64,000 nt of DNA from Streptacidiphilus sp. 4-A2 (GTDB lineage: Bacteria; Actinomycetota; Actinomycetes; Streptomycetales; Streptomycetaceae). Both the position numbers and the translations under genes were made by a program. A model generated the notes under the pieces. That model worked only from the letters and a program-made list of their open reading frames with translations, searched no databases and had not been told where the DNA came from. The stretch spans positions 2,232,001 to 2,296,000 of the forward strand of contig JAAFYY010000001.1 in the NCBI GenBank assembly GCA_014284505.1, given 5' to 3'. Positions 1-9,443 of this stretch are shown piece after piece (the stretch's first letter is position 1; every line of letters begins with the position of its first letter).

Positions 1-561
1 GTTCCAGGCCTCTGTTGTCACATACCCTGTGTTGCCACCTTCTTGCGTTGGCGTACGCGAGCAATCCCATGTGATGTCGTCCCACGTGTACGTTACGGCT
101 GCCCGTGGATTGAACGTGACACAGCTGTTATATGTCCCGTCCTGGGAGCTGGTGATGGTAGCGTCGGAGTCGGTTTTGACGCGAACGCCGATCGACTTCT
201 GGCTCACCTCGGGCGAGCAGTACACGTAGAACGTGACGTGCTGGATCCCGTCGTTTCCGATCGTGGCTCCGGCGGGCTCGCTGGACCCGCCGGGGATCGC
301 GGTGAACTCGTTCGCGGTGTCCGTATAGGCCCATCCCGAGCTGCCATTCCAGTCGAGTGTCGACCCGTCGGCGTAGTCGATGAGCCACAGGTTCCCCGCC
401 AGGTGCCGGGAGTCGACCTGGACGGGATTTCCGTCTTCATCGACTGGCTCGACGGTGATCGTCACGCCGATTCTATTCTGCCCGTTCGCGTAGATGTGGC
501 AATTCTGGCCGCCGCTCTGGAGTACCACCGAGAGATTTGACACGCTCTCCCATGTGGACAT
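1..561 (-). CDS. Hypothetical beta-rich protein, partial (C-terminus beyond left edge)
   Basis: A fully open frame of 187 codons starts at the ATG at 561 and runs off the left edge. An AGGAGG ribosome binding site lies 8 bases upstream of this ATG. The protein begins MSTWESVSNLSVVLQSGGQN and alternates short hydrophobic and polar stretches rich in Thr, Ser, Gly, Asn and Val, a pattern of beta-strands. Four cysteines are visible (contexts QNCHIY, VYCSPE, NSCVTF, WDCSRT). There is no signal peptide or membrane segment. Codon use is visibly less GC-biased than in neighbouring genes (AAT, ACA, TAT are used), which hints at transfer. I do not recognise the family. A long plus-strand frame here is its antisense shadow. 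The gene is well supported; its function is unknown. Confidence 0.72.
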   Translation of the reverse strand, partial: MSTWESVSNLSVVLQSGGQNCHIYANGQNRIGVTITVEPVDEDGNPVQVDSRHLAGNLWLIDYADGSTLDWNGSSGWAYTDTANEFTAIPGGSSEPAGATIGNDGIQHVTFYVYCSPEVSQKSIGVRVKTDSDATITSSQDGTYNSCVTFNPRAAVTYTWDDITWDCSRTPTQEGGNTGYVTTEAWN

Positions 562-1298
562 GTTCGGCCTCCTTCGTGCGCGAGATGGCCCGGTGGGCCC
601 GAAGCCCGGCGACGGGTGGCCCCGACTGCTTCCATCGGTCCTGTAGGTATCCAGTACGGCCTCACGTCGATCATCGTTGCAGGCCGCCTTCAGGTCGTGA
701 TGATCCGCCACGTCTCGCGAATGCGAGTCGATGGCGTCCGGCCCCAGAATCCAGACTGACGTACCGTCATCCCCGCGCTGCCGGAACGCACAGAATGGCC
801 GATTTCTGCGATCCAGCCATTTCGCTTCCGACTCGAACATTCAATCGATGTGGCTGATATTGATCCCGCCACCAGGTCGGTGTGGTGGGGTAGCTGGGTC
901 AAAGTTGCCCTGACCCAGCCCCCGAGCCTCGTTGCTCGATGTGGTGAAGGGTTCATCCGCCCGGACGACGGGCGGTCAGCGGGACGTGAAGCGGGCCGAC
1001 TTGGCGATCAGGGTCACTTCTCAGCGGAACGCGTCAACGATTTCCAGTGGAACAGCTTCCGAGCCGGACTCGTCAGTCAGGGTGACCGGCAGCCCTCAAA
1101 TCGACTGCGTTGTCGCTGACCGGACGAGCCACGCGAACAGCGGCTGCCTTTCGGGACGAGGCCCTTGGCGCGAGGTGATCAGGGGGGCGTCGACTTGCCG
1201 GCTACGGATCGGTGACTTCAACCGGTTACCGTCGGTAGGGCGGGGCACCAGCCGAGGCCCTGGTGTGCGGTGGTGGTCAGGCAGGATAGTTTGTCCGG
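562..1298. other. Intergenic stretch without a supported gene
   Basis: Only short overlapping frames without ribosome binding sites or recognisable domains are present. The one clear structure is the inverted repeat at 893-919. Confidence 0.5.
893..919. terminator. Perfect inverted repeat, possible terminator
   Basis: GCTGGGTCA and TGACCCAGC form a perfect 9-bp stem around a 9-base loop. No U-run follows, which is usual for actinomycete terminators. No clear gene ends here, so it could equally be an operator or a mobile-element end. Confidence 0.4.
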
Positions 1299-1787
1299 GT
1301 GAGTCTCCTTGATGATGTGGCCGAGCGCGATGGCTGGCGGTGCTGGGTGTGCGACGAGGCGGTCGACCCCGGTATGTCGGTGAACGACCCGCGGGCCCAG
1401 TGTCGACAGCCGGACCGCCGACCGCAAGGCCAAGGTCGCCGAGGGCTCGCACACCGCGGGTGCAACACCCGCAAGGCGCGGTCAAGGTCGTCATCGCCTG
1501 GCCGGACCGCCTGTACGTGGTCGAACCCGCGCCGCTGATCACTGTTGCGGAGGCTGGAGCGCAAGGGCGGCCGCGAGATGGGGGCCGCTGTCCGACAGGA
1601 AGGACGCCAGGAGGCGGCGACTGGCTCGTGGACCGGTTCTCCGACTGGTACCGGGACTGCCGTGACCGGATATCGAGGCCGGCGGCGCCAGTTCCTGGTA
1701 TCCTCGCCACGGCCGCCGCTGACGGGCGTCCCTCCTTGCCTGCCCGCTCCCGTTGGCGCTGCCCACCCTGTGCCATGCGGGCGCTGA
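1299..1787 (+). pseudogene. HNH-type zinc-binding protein, frameshifted
   Basis: Starting from GTG 1299, three frames must be joined to give one protein of about 160 residues. It begins VSLLDDVAERDGWRCWVCDE, with a CxxC zinc pair. Next comes DPRGPSVDSRTADRKAKVAE (shifted), then HRGCNTRKG, a typical HNH-like His/Cys finger, then AVKVVIAWPDRLYVVEPAPL, and finally RLERKGGRE. The order and content match a conserved Streptomyces protein usually annotated as HNH endonuclease-like or hypothetical. The breaks fall at G/C runs such as that near 1395. Either the gene is decayed or the assembly has dropped bases. Nuclease activity is inferred from the finger only. The 3-prime boundary is approximate. 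Confidence 0.55.
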
Positions 1788-1815
1788 GGCCGGTGGTACT
1801 GACCCAGCGACCACC

Positions 1816-2657
1816 GTGCGGCACGTCACCTTGAACGACGGCGTTCACATGCCGATCCTCGGCTTCGGCGTCTACCAGATCCGGCGGACAAGACCGAGCA
1901 GCAGTCTCGGAGCCCTGGCCGCCGGCTACCGGCTGCTGGACACCGCCGCCGCCTACGGCAACGAGGATGCCGTAGGCCATGCCATCAAGAACAGCGGAGT
2001 CCCCCGCGAGAACTGTTCGTCACCACCGAGCTCTGGGTCCAGGACGCCCCCGCGCAGGACAGCACCGTCGCGCCATCGAGACCTCGCTGACCAGGCTCGG
2101 CCTGGACCACGTCGACCTGTACCTGATGCACCAGCCCTTCGGCGACGTCTACAGGCAGTGGCGCGCCATGGAGGCCGCCAACCGCGAGGGCCTGGCCAAG
2201 GCGATCGGCGTCGCCAACTTCTACCCCGACCTCCTGGACCTGATCGTCAACAACGAGATCGTCCCGCAGGTCAACCAGATCGAGGCCCACCCGTTCTTCC
2301 AGCGCACCACCGACCACGCCCTCATGCGCGAGCACGGCGTCCAGCACCAGGCGTGGGGCGGCTTCGCCGAAGGCAGGAACGACCTGTTCACCCACCCGTC
2401 CTCAGCGAGATCGGCAGGGCCCACGACAAGTCCGTGGCCCAGGTCGTGCTTCGCTGGCTCATCCAGCGCGACATCGTCACTATCCCCAAGTCGGTCAACC
2501 CCGACCGGATGGCACAGAACATCGACGTCTTCGACTTCGAACTCACCGCCGACCAGATGGCAGCCGTAGCAGCACTCGACACCGGCACCACGCTGTTCTT
2601 CGACCACCACGACCCGAGATGGTCGCCTGGCTCAGCAAGCGCCGCCTGGACGGCTGA
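1816..2657 (+). pseudogene. Aldo/keto reductase, frameshifted
   Basis: An NADPH-dependent aldo/keto reductase of about 280 residues, readable after joining two frames (breaks near 2010 and 2400). It runs from the GTG at 1816 (VRHVTLNDGVHMPILGFGVY) to the stop at 2655. Family motifs in order are [15 protein letters not shown] (catalytic Asp and Tyr), [15 protein letters not shown] (His), [10 protein letters not shown], and [19 protein letters not shown] for cofactor binding. The position that normally carries the catalytic Lys (VTTKLW) reads VTTELW, a Lys to Glu change, so activity may be lost even if the frame is repaired. It stands alone, convergent with the lanthipeptide exporter gene. Substrate is unknown. 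Confidence 0.7.
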
Positions 2658-2766
2658 GCGCGGAGCCGGACGATCGACCGCGCACCGGCCGCAGGCGCCC
2701 TGGCAGCACAAGGCCGGGGCGCCCAGTTGTCTCAGCCGCCGGAGCTCAGCTCGCCATCTACAACAC

Positions 2767-4648
2767 TCACCCGCCGACCGAAGCGCCCCCGGCTGAAAAT
2801 CTCTGGGCACAGCCCGACAGCACCCCGAAAAGCTCAGTAGGACGAGGGAGCAATTGGCTGGCGACCAGGTCCCGGTACGGAGGGCAGCGTTCCATGAGGG
2901 TGTGGTGGGCGCCCGCATCGAGCACGGTGCCCTGGTTCATCATGATCACGTGGCGGGCGTGCTGGACGGTGGACAGGCGGTGGGCGACCACGATCACCGC
3001 GCGGGTCCTGGCCAGGTCGTCCACCAGGGCGCGGAACCTCAGCTCGTTGATCCCGTCGAGCTGGCTGGTGGGTTCGTCGAGCAGCACGATGTCGGCGTCG
3101 GAGAGCAGGGCGCGTGCCAGGGCCATGCGCTGGCGCTGCCCCCGGACAGGTCCGATTCGCGCCGAGCAGGGTGTCCAGGCCCTGCGGGAGGCGGGCGATG
3201 TCCTCGGTGAGTCCGACGGCGTCCAGCGCCAGTTCGAGTTCGCCGGGGCGGGCGTCACTGTCCCGGCCCTGCAGGTTCTCCCGAGCCGTGGCCTCGAGCA
3301 GGGTGAAGGCCTGGTCGACGTAGGCGATCCGGGCGCGCAGCTCGTCCAGGGGCCAGTACCGGGTGTCGTGGCCGAGGACGGTGATCGACCCGGACGTGGG
3401 CCGGATGAACCGGTCGATGAGTGAGAGCGTGGTGCTCTTGCCGGCCCCGAGGGCCGACGACGCCGTCAGGCCGGTGCGGGCGGTGCTGAAGGAGATCTCC
3501 CGCAGCGCCGGGCCCGCGGACCCGGCGTGGGTGAAGGACACCGCGCGGAAGACCACGGAAGGGGCCTGCGGGAGCGGGGCAAGCCGTGCCGGACGCCCAG
3601 TGCGGGAATCGGCTTGGGGACCGGTGCGAGGAGCGGTACGGGCGTCGGCCTGGGGTCGGGCCAGGAGTCGGTTTCCGGAGCGAGGGAGAGCAGTTCGCTG
3701 CACCGGTCCCGGGCGGCGAGCCCGGCCTGCAACCGGCCGAAGCCGGTCGCCAGGGCGCTGACCGAGGGAACGGTCTGCATCAGGTAGAGCAGGAACGCGG
3801 CGAAAGCCGCCACCTTGAGGTTCCCGGCGGCCAGGCGGGCACCGCCGGTCAGGATCACGCTGATCATCGCGAGCTGGTTGCCCAACGAGAGTACCGGCGG
3901 GATCAGGGCGTTCAGGCGGGCGCCCTCCAGCGAGACCACCCGCAGCCGCTCGGCGTCCGCCGCCAGTGCGTGGGCGGTCATCGCCTCGGCGCGGCAGGCC
4001 TTGATCGTGGTGAGGGCCTCCAGGTTGGCGGTGAAGCGCTGGGCGATCTGCCCCACCGCGTCCTGCTGGCCGCTCACATTCGCCTTCATCCGGCGCACGA
4101 TCAGCAGCACCAGGACCGTCAGCACCGCGAAGGCGACGACGGTGACCACGGTCAGCACCCAGTCGATCCACACCATCACCGCCCAGGGTCGCCGTCACGG
4201 TCAACGCGGCCAGCGGCAGTTGGCTGGCCACATCGACGACCTGCCGCAGCAGCAGTGCGTCCGAGGTGATCCGGGCGGTCAGCTCCCCCGTGCCCTGGGC
4301 CCGGACCACGGGCAGCGGCAGCCGCAGGGCGTGGTCCATGATGCGGGTACGCAGCCGGTAGGTCATCCGTTCGCCGATCCGGGCCAGCAGGAAACCCGAC
4401 AGGGCCTGGGTGAGGGCGCCCACGGCCGCGGCCGCGCACATCGTCACCACGTCCGGGCCCAGCGGACGGTGGTCGGAGAAGTCTGTGATGACTCTCTGGA
4501 CCAGCAGCGGGACAGTCAGGGCCGCCGCTGTGGAAGCCAGGGCGAGCAGCAGCGCGCACGCGAGGCGCATGGGTTCGGCGGTCAGTTCACGGCGCAACCG
4601 GACCCGGCCCGTTACGCGACGGGCGGTGGAGGTGAGCTGAACAGCCAC
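2767..4648 (-). pseudogene. ABC exporter (TMD-NBD fusion) of the lanthipeptide cluster, frameshifted
   Basis: One half-transporter of about 625 residues, starting at GTG 4648 with GAGAGGA upstream. The N-terminal 300 residues are a six-helix ABC membrane domain (LLLALASTAAALTVPLLVQ, GERMTYRLRTRIMDHALRLP, and LLYLMQTVPSVSALATGFGR). The C-terminal ATPase has a Walker A ALGAGKSTT, signature region RGQRQRMALARALL, Walker B ADIVLLDEPTSQLD and H-loop VIVVAHRLST. Breaks near 4170, 3480 and 3150 each shift the frame. Its place directly after the precursor gene, on the same strand, matches RamA/AmfA-type exporters, which export the modified peptide. Only one such gene is present, so a homodimer is expected. 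No fused C39 peptidase domain is seen, so leader removal must use another protease. Confidence 0.8.
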
Positions 4649-4769
4649 AGTGTCCTCTCTCGGCTTGTGCGGCAGATGCGCCGCCCTGGGCGGCCTGGTC
4701 GCGCTGCCCCGAACGGCGTGGCGCGCCGGTGCCGGGCCGCGGCGCGGATCGCGCCACGGCCCGGCCGAC

Positions 4770-4794
4770 GGCCGGACCCAGGAAGGGCCCGGCC
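4770..4794 (-). terminator. Hairpin between precursor and exporter genes
   Basis: GGCCGGACCC and GGGCCCGGCC form a 10-bp stem with one G-U wobble and a 5-base loop. It lies about 50 bases downstream of the precursor stop codon. Such hairpins commonly act as partial terminators or stabilise the short precursor transcript, so that more precursor than exporter is made. That role is inferred. Confidence 0.55.
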
Positions 4795-4841
4795 GCCGGT
4801 GCGGTACTGCTCGCGCCCGACCTACCGGACGCGGGTGCGGG

Positions 4842-4979
4842 TTACAGGCAGAGCAGGGTGCTGACCGTGCTGGTGGTGCAGTTGACGGCGCTCAGGGAGC
4901 TGACGCTCGCGAGGGTGTCGTCGATCGGGGCCGCCTCGGTCTCCGGCAGCTCCATCGTCTGGAGGTTGAGGATCGCCAT
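4842..4979 (-). CDS. Class III lanthipeptide precursor, SapB/RamS-like
   Basis: A 45-residue peptide starting at ATG 4979, with an AGGAGA ribosome binding site 8 bases upstream. The leader begins MAILNLQTMELPETEAAP and carries the ILNLQ form of the LLDLQ-type motif that class III synthetases recognise. It resembles the RamS leader (FDLQSMETP). The C-terminal half contains two S-x2-S-x3-C motifs, SSLSAVNC and STVSTLLC, separated by two Thr. This is the pattern converted to labionin or lanthionine rings. The 8-2-8 spacing is the same as in SapB (SRASLLLC, GD, SSLSITTC), but the SSLS-type ring comes first here and the hydrophobic ring last. The gene lies 90 bases after the synthetase gene and about 190 before the exporter gene. 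It is intact, unlike both neighbours. A secreted amphiphilic morphogen or surfactant is the likeliest product; antimicrobial activity cannot be excluded. Confidence 0.9.
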   Translation of the reverse strand: MAILNLQTMELPETEAAPIDDTLASVSSLSAVNCTTSTVSTLLCL

Positions 4980-5069
4980 GACTGTTCTCCTAACTGGTGG
5001 GTGAATCACCCGGCCGGCGGCCGGGAGTCATGAGGGCGTCAGGCCCAGCGGGCACCGGCCCGCGGCCTG

Positions 5070-7712
5070 TCAGCCCGGGCCGGCAACCGCCGGGGCGGCG
5101 TCGCCGGGAGCGGTGACGCTCGGCGCCGTAGCGGTAGCGGTAGCGGTGATCGGCGCGGTCAGGGGGGCACCTGTCGCGGTCGTGCCGGGGGTGTCGGTCC
5201 AGGGCAGGAAGGGGGTGCCGGCCATGGCCGTGCCCAGGGCCAGCAGGACCCCGGCGGAGCCGGTCGCCAGGTCCGCCGAGAGCCGCAGCAGCTGGTCGCG
5301 GGGAAGGCGAGGTGCCCCTGATAGGAGATCTGATGGAGGTTCAGCAGCGCGCGCTGGCGCTCCAGCAGCACCGTGTCGGCCGGGTCCGCGGCCCGCTGCC
5401 GGGTCAGGGCCAGGTAGCCCAGGAGCCCCGCCCTGCCGTTGAACAAGCCGGGCTGGATGATGAACTCGGGCTCGGCTGCCCGGCGGATCGCCGGTTCGTG
5501 CCGGGCCGCGGCCAGGCCGGGACGGTGGGCCAGCAGCGCGTTCAGCGCCAGGCCGATTCCAGCACTGCCGGTCTCCAGGTAGGGCAGGACCCGGCGGCCG
5601 TCGACGACCTGGAAGGTGCCGTCGGCCACGCTCGTGCAGTGGTCGAGATCCAGCTCCAGCAGCCGGTGGGCCCGGTCCAGCAGCGCCTGCTCACCGGTGT
5701 GCTCATAGAGGCGGACCAGGGCCAGCGCGGCACCGGACGCGCCGCCCAACAGCCCCGGGACCTCCCGGCCCGCTTTGTGCGCCATGTCGGCGCAGTCCAG
5801 AGCCAGGGCCAGGGCCCGGTCCAGCAGCGCCTGCTCACCGGTGGCCGTGGCGAAGTACAGCATGGTCAGCGCGATTCCCGGCGCACCCGCGGCCAGGCCC
5901 GGCCCGGGTTCGCCCTGTGCGGCCGGGGCCAGCCGCCGCAGCAGCCCGAGCGCCGCGTCGCGTTCGCCGAGCAGGTCCAGCACGTAGGCCACGCCGTGTC
6001 CGCCGTAGTACAGGCCGGGCTCGGCCGGTTGGGCGCGGGCGGCGCGGACCAGCCAGCTGATGTGGTCGGGAGCGATCGCGCCCCAGTGGCGTGCAGGGCG
6101 TAGAGCACGCCGGCCGCACCGTGGGCCAGGCCCAGGCCACCGTGGGTGAACTGGGCCACGTCGCCAGGGAACAGACGGTCGGCCCGCTCGGGGGTGGCCA
6201 TTGCCGTGATGCCCCCGGCCAGCGAGTCCCGGATATCCGGCCAGTCGGCGTCCGGCGCGGCGAGCAGCGCGTTGAGCCGGTCGCGTCGCGCCCCAGCTCG
6301 GGACGCCGGGTGCGACGTCGCGGGGGCGGGCCCAGCAGGCGGCGGACGGGTTCGGTGTAGCCGGGGCACCGGGAAGCGCCGCTCGATCGCGTCGGCGAGC
6401 TCTCCGGCCTTGCCCGGGTCCAGGGCCGGCAGCTGCGCCAGCGGCCAGAAAAGCCACAGCCGGATGGCAGCCAGGCCGTAACGGTCGATCTCCTGCCCGC
6501 TGATCCCGCGGGGAGCCGTGAAGCCCGCCGCGCCCAGCGCCGGGCGCACAAAGTCCCCTACAGTGCTGGCCAGTTCGAAGTCGATGAAGCACACCTCACC
6601 GCTGTCCCGGACGATCACATTGCGCGGATGCAGGTCCCCGAAGACCACCCCGCGGGCGTGGATCGCGGCCAGTACCCCTCGATGCGCTCCACGATCCTCA
6701 GCGCCTCACGGGTGTACTCGGCCACGGCCGCCGGGTCGGCGTCCGGGTGGACCAGTGGGTAGCGGGCCGCCAGCCACTGGCTCAGGGACTGGCCCTCGAC
6801 GAACTCCTGGACCAGGAACTCGTGCTCCCAGGCCGTCAGCAGCCCGTGCTGGGCCGGGACACCCTATGCCCGCCAGCCGCACCAGGACCTCGTGCTCGTT
6901 GCGCAGCCGGGCCACCGCGTCGGTCCCGCGCTGGTCCAGTCCCGCGTACGGCCGTGCCTCCTTCAGCACCAGCTGCGGCCCCGTGTCCCGTACCGGGCCA
7001 GATACACCCCGCCCGCGTTGGAGAAGTGCAGCACCCCTCGACGGTGTACGGCAGCCCGGTCTCCTCTGTGCCGCCCGCTCGGCCACCGCGGCCGCGATGA
7101 ACCCCGGCACCGGAGCCCACGGGGGCACGGCGAACCCGGCACCGCGCACATCGGGCACCAGCCGACCACCGGGTTCCTCCAGAGCCAGCACCCGCGCCCC
7201 GGCCTCGTCACGGCAGTACCGCTCCGTGAACCCCCGTACCTCACGTACAGCGGACCGTCCCCCAACGCAGATCGCTGAGGATGTACGGCCCTTGCGGCCC
7301 GCCAGCACCCCCCAGGCCCACCAGACATCGCTCCAACTGCCCCTCGTCCAACGGGTACAGCGTGCAGAACTTTCCGCTGGCCCCGCGCGGCGCGTACTTG
7401 GAGTTCTGCACCTGCAAAATGGGCATCCCCCGCAGGAACTTGAACGCGACCCCCTCCCCAGGCAGAACGCGAACACCGCTTCCAGGACCTCCTCGGCGTC
7501 CTTCGCCCGCGCCGACACATGAACCTTCCACCCCTGTGCGGGCAACCGCACACCGACCGGCCGCACCACCGCCCAGATCTCCTGCTCCCGCGTTCCCAGC
7601 CGGCCGGCAGCGCACGGCCCACGGCTGCGAACTCCTCACCCGCACCCCAACGCCTCGGCGAGTCATAGAACAACGGATCAGCATATGCATGAGCCTCGTA
7701 GCGGTTGTCCAT
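5070..7712 (-). pseudogene. Class III lanthipeptide synthetase (lyase-kinase-cyclase), frameshifted
   Basis: A LanKC/RamC-type enzyme of about 880 residues, the usual family length. It starts at ATG 7712 (MDNRYEAHAYADPLFYDSP) with GAGGAGAG upstream. It phosphorylates and eliminates Ser residues and cyclises the precursor. An N-terminal lyase region includes VRLPAQGWKVHVSA. The kinase has a Lys motif (VLKEARPYAGLD), a catalytic loop FGDLHPRNVIV near residue 360, and IDFELAS. The cyclase includes LYYGGHGVAYVLDL, PYLETGSAGIGLAL and IIQPGLFNGRAGLLGYLAL. The Cys and His zinc ligands of LanC and class IV LanL are absent, which marks it as class III. About eight single-base shifts must be repaired. 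The true C-terminus reads RDQLLRLSADLATGSAGVLL and ends at 5070 with a Thr/Ala tail, not at the apparent stop at 5159. Confidence 0.85.
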
Positions 7713-8410
7713 CAAACTCTCCTCAACACAAGGCACGCAGGCCACCTGACAAGCCGGACAACAAGAAGCACGAAGAGTGCGCAGAGCACGAGAAAACAAC
7801 GAGCATGAGAAGCAGGAAGAACAGACCGCCGCCACCGTCAACCGGGCAACGTCCACACATCCGCGCACACCGGCAACCACCGGCAACCACCGACCAAGCA
7901 CCCGCACACGTCGGATGCGACTATCCGAAAATATGGAGGCGGCACCAGCGCAAAAGCAACGGCGCAGTCCATGGAATACGCCCTGGGAATATGCGCTCCC
8001 CCGGCGCACCTGGCCGCTGACACGCCCGGCGCACGGCGGCGCGCGCCGGAATACACCAGCGACATATTCGCTCCCCGCACACCCCCACCGAGTGGGAGTT
8101 CTGGTGTCGACTTCGTTGTATTAGAAGGGATTTTGAGCTGTCCGCTCCGTGACCTGTGAGGCAGTGGGGGAATGCGGATGGATGTGGCACGCACGGCGCT
8201 GTTCTGCCGTACCTGCTCCTGTAGCGACCCCTGATACCGGCGCGCACCGTTTGCTTCGACCGGCTCGGCGCACGCCCTCGCCCTCACACCGGACCCGGGC
8301 AGCCCCTGTGGGCGACGGCGCGTCGCTGTCCGCTGGCCGTCGGCGGCAGGCCGGTCCGGGGACTGGCCCGCCTTGCCGCAAGGCAGGAGGCACGAGGTAC
8401 TGTCACCGCG
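7713..8410. promoter_or_regulatory. Upstream region of the lanthipeptide operon, with direct repeats
   Basis: No gene is supported. Two imperfect direct repeats of about 36 bases occur at 7973-8010 and 8048-8083, both starting GGAATAC and sharing a CGCTCCCC core about 75 bases apart. A 10-base unit GGCAACCACC is doubled at 7871-7890. The stretch also serves the plus-strand gene at 8411. Regulatory function is inferred from position only. Confidence 0.35.
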
Positions 8411-8890
8411 ATGGATGACGTCTTCGACACGACTGGACGCCCGCCGGCCGGCTGGATGCACGCGATCTTCAACGGCGGCCCGTACGGGGACGATGTGGGT
8501 CGCTGCATTCCGGGACCGCCCGCGCCGGACACGCTCAGGGTGGACCTGCTGAGCGGTGGCACGCACATCTACTACCTGTGGGTGGTGGGGTCCTGGTCGG
8601 ATCCGGACGACCCCATCGCGGTCTACAACCCGCAGCCGCCTTCCCCGGATCCGCAGCCGCTCTCCGTCTCAGAGCGGGAGATCCTGGCCCGCATGCCGCC
8701 GGAGCGCCGCAACGCCCTGCCGGCAAAGCGGCAGCCCCGGCCGCGACGATGTCGTGGCCTCAGCGGTCAGTCCGCGGTCGCTTCGGCCAACGGGCCTGAA
8801 AGGCGGTGGCTCAGTCGAACCGGATGTGCTTGGCCCCTGTCCAGGCCCGGCGAAGACGCCCTCGTAGTGCGCTGTCGGTGTTCGGGGTGA
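8411..8890 (+). CDS. Hypothetical protein
   Basis: The frame begins at ATG 8411 (MDDVFDTTGRPPAGWMHAIF) and has good actinomycete codon bias over the first 110 codons, including SEREILARMPPERRNALP. No membrane segment, signal peptide or known motif is seen. After about 8720 the composition becomes Arg/Pro-rich and the frame runs into the convergent gene ending at 8811. This suggests a missing base near 8725 and a real end near 8799. Function unknown. Confidence 0.5.
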   Translation: MDDVFDTTGRPPAGWMHAIFNGGPYGDDVGRCIPGPPAPDTLRVDLLSGGTHIYYLWVVGSWSDPDDPIAVYNPQPPSPDPQPLSVSEREILARMPPERRNALPAKRQPRPRRCRGLSGQSAVASANGPERRWLSRTGCAWPLSRPGEDALVVRCRCSG

Positions 8891-9443
8891 GCGTCAGGCC
8901 CGAAGAGACGGCAATGTGGTCGGCGACCTGCGGGATCGTGAGACGGTCGGTCCACAGGTGCTCGGCGAACTCGGCCTCGCGCAGGCGCTCCAGACACACA
9001 TCAAGTTTCGACAGGGCGAAGCTCTCCCGGCGCAAAGGAGCATCCTTCCCGGCGACGAACTGCACGGCGTGCCCAAAGCCACGCTCGCGCAGCCGATGCA
9101 GCACCGTCCCGCGCTCGGCCAGCAACGCGAAGTGCCGGACGTCATGGCCGCGCTCCCGCAACCGGCCGACGGTCTCGCGGAAGTACGCCGGCTCCACGAC
9201 CGTCATCGGCGCGATCACCACACCGTCGTGCTCGGCGAGAGCACGGTCCAGCACCTCATAAACGCCCTGCCGCCAGGCGGGAAGGTCCTGGAAGTCCCCG
9301 CGCAGCGGCGGGGGCGTCATCCGATGAAGGCCGAAGCCTACGTGCTCGGGGTCGCAGATGACGCTGTCAGCAAGCCGCCGTTGGATCTCGTGCGCGGTCT
9401 GTGTCTTGCCACCGCCGAAAGGGCCATTGATCCACAAGAGCAT
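8811..9443 (-). CDS. TmrB-like P-loop ATP-binding protein
   Basis: 210 residues, intact. It begins MLLWINGPFGGGKTQTAHEI, a Walker A (GPFGGGKT) right at the N-terminus as in TmrB, the tunicamycin-resistance protein of Bacillus, which is of similar length. Other landmarks are DPEHVGFGLH, VVIAPMTVVEPAYF and a conserved C-terminal region with VCLERLREAEFAEHLWTD. TmrB-family proteins are peripheral ATP-binding proteins, sometimes annotated as AAA or zeta-like kinases. Resistance to tunicamycin is a family precedent, not shown here. The gene stands alone, convergent with the gene at 8411. Confidence 0.7.
   Translation of the reverse strand: MLLWINGPFGGGKTQTAHEIQRRLADSVICDPEHVGFGLHRMTPPPLRGDFQDLPAWRQGVYEVLDRALAEHDGVVIAPMTVVEPAYFRETVGRLRERGHDVRHFALLAERGTVLHRLRERGFGHAVQFVAGKDAPLRRESFALSKLDVCLERLREAEFAEHLWTDRLTIPQVADHIAVSSGLTLTPNTDSALRGRLRRAWTGAKHIRFD

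Noticed and set aside
43..540. 165-residue plus-strand frame at the left edge
   Set aside because: It is antisense to the minus-strand gene at 1-561, which has a good ribosome binding site and a coherent protein; the plus frame has neither.
1096..1980. 294-residue minus-strand frame
   Set aside because: Antisense of the HNH-type and AKR genes; Arg/Pro-rich shadow typical of high-GC DNA.
4649..4841. A second lanthipeptide precursor between the first one and the exporter gene
   Set aside because: Read on the minus strand; no short frame with a LLDLQ-like leader or S-x2-S-x3-C core, only the hairpin.
5159..5161. Stop at 5159 as the end of the synthetase gene
   Set aside because: The frame leading there is Arg/Pro-rich after residue HLAFP; the alternative frame to 5070 reads as a normal cyclase C-terminus.
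5070..7712. Programmed frameshifting in the lanthipeptide synthetase
   Set aside because: About eight shifts with no slippery-site pattern, and the same kind of break in unrelated genes; homopolymer errors explain them better.
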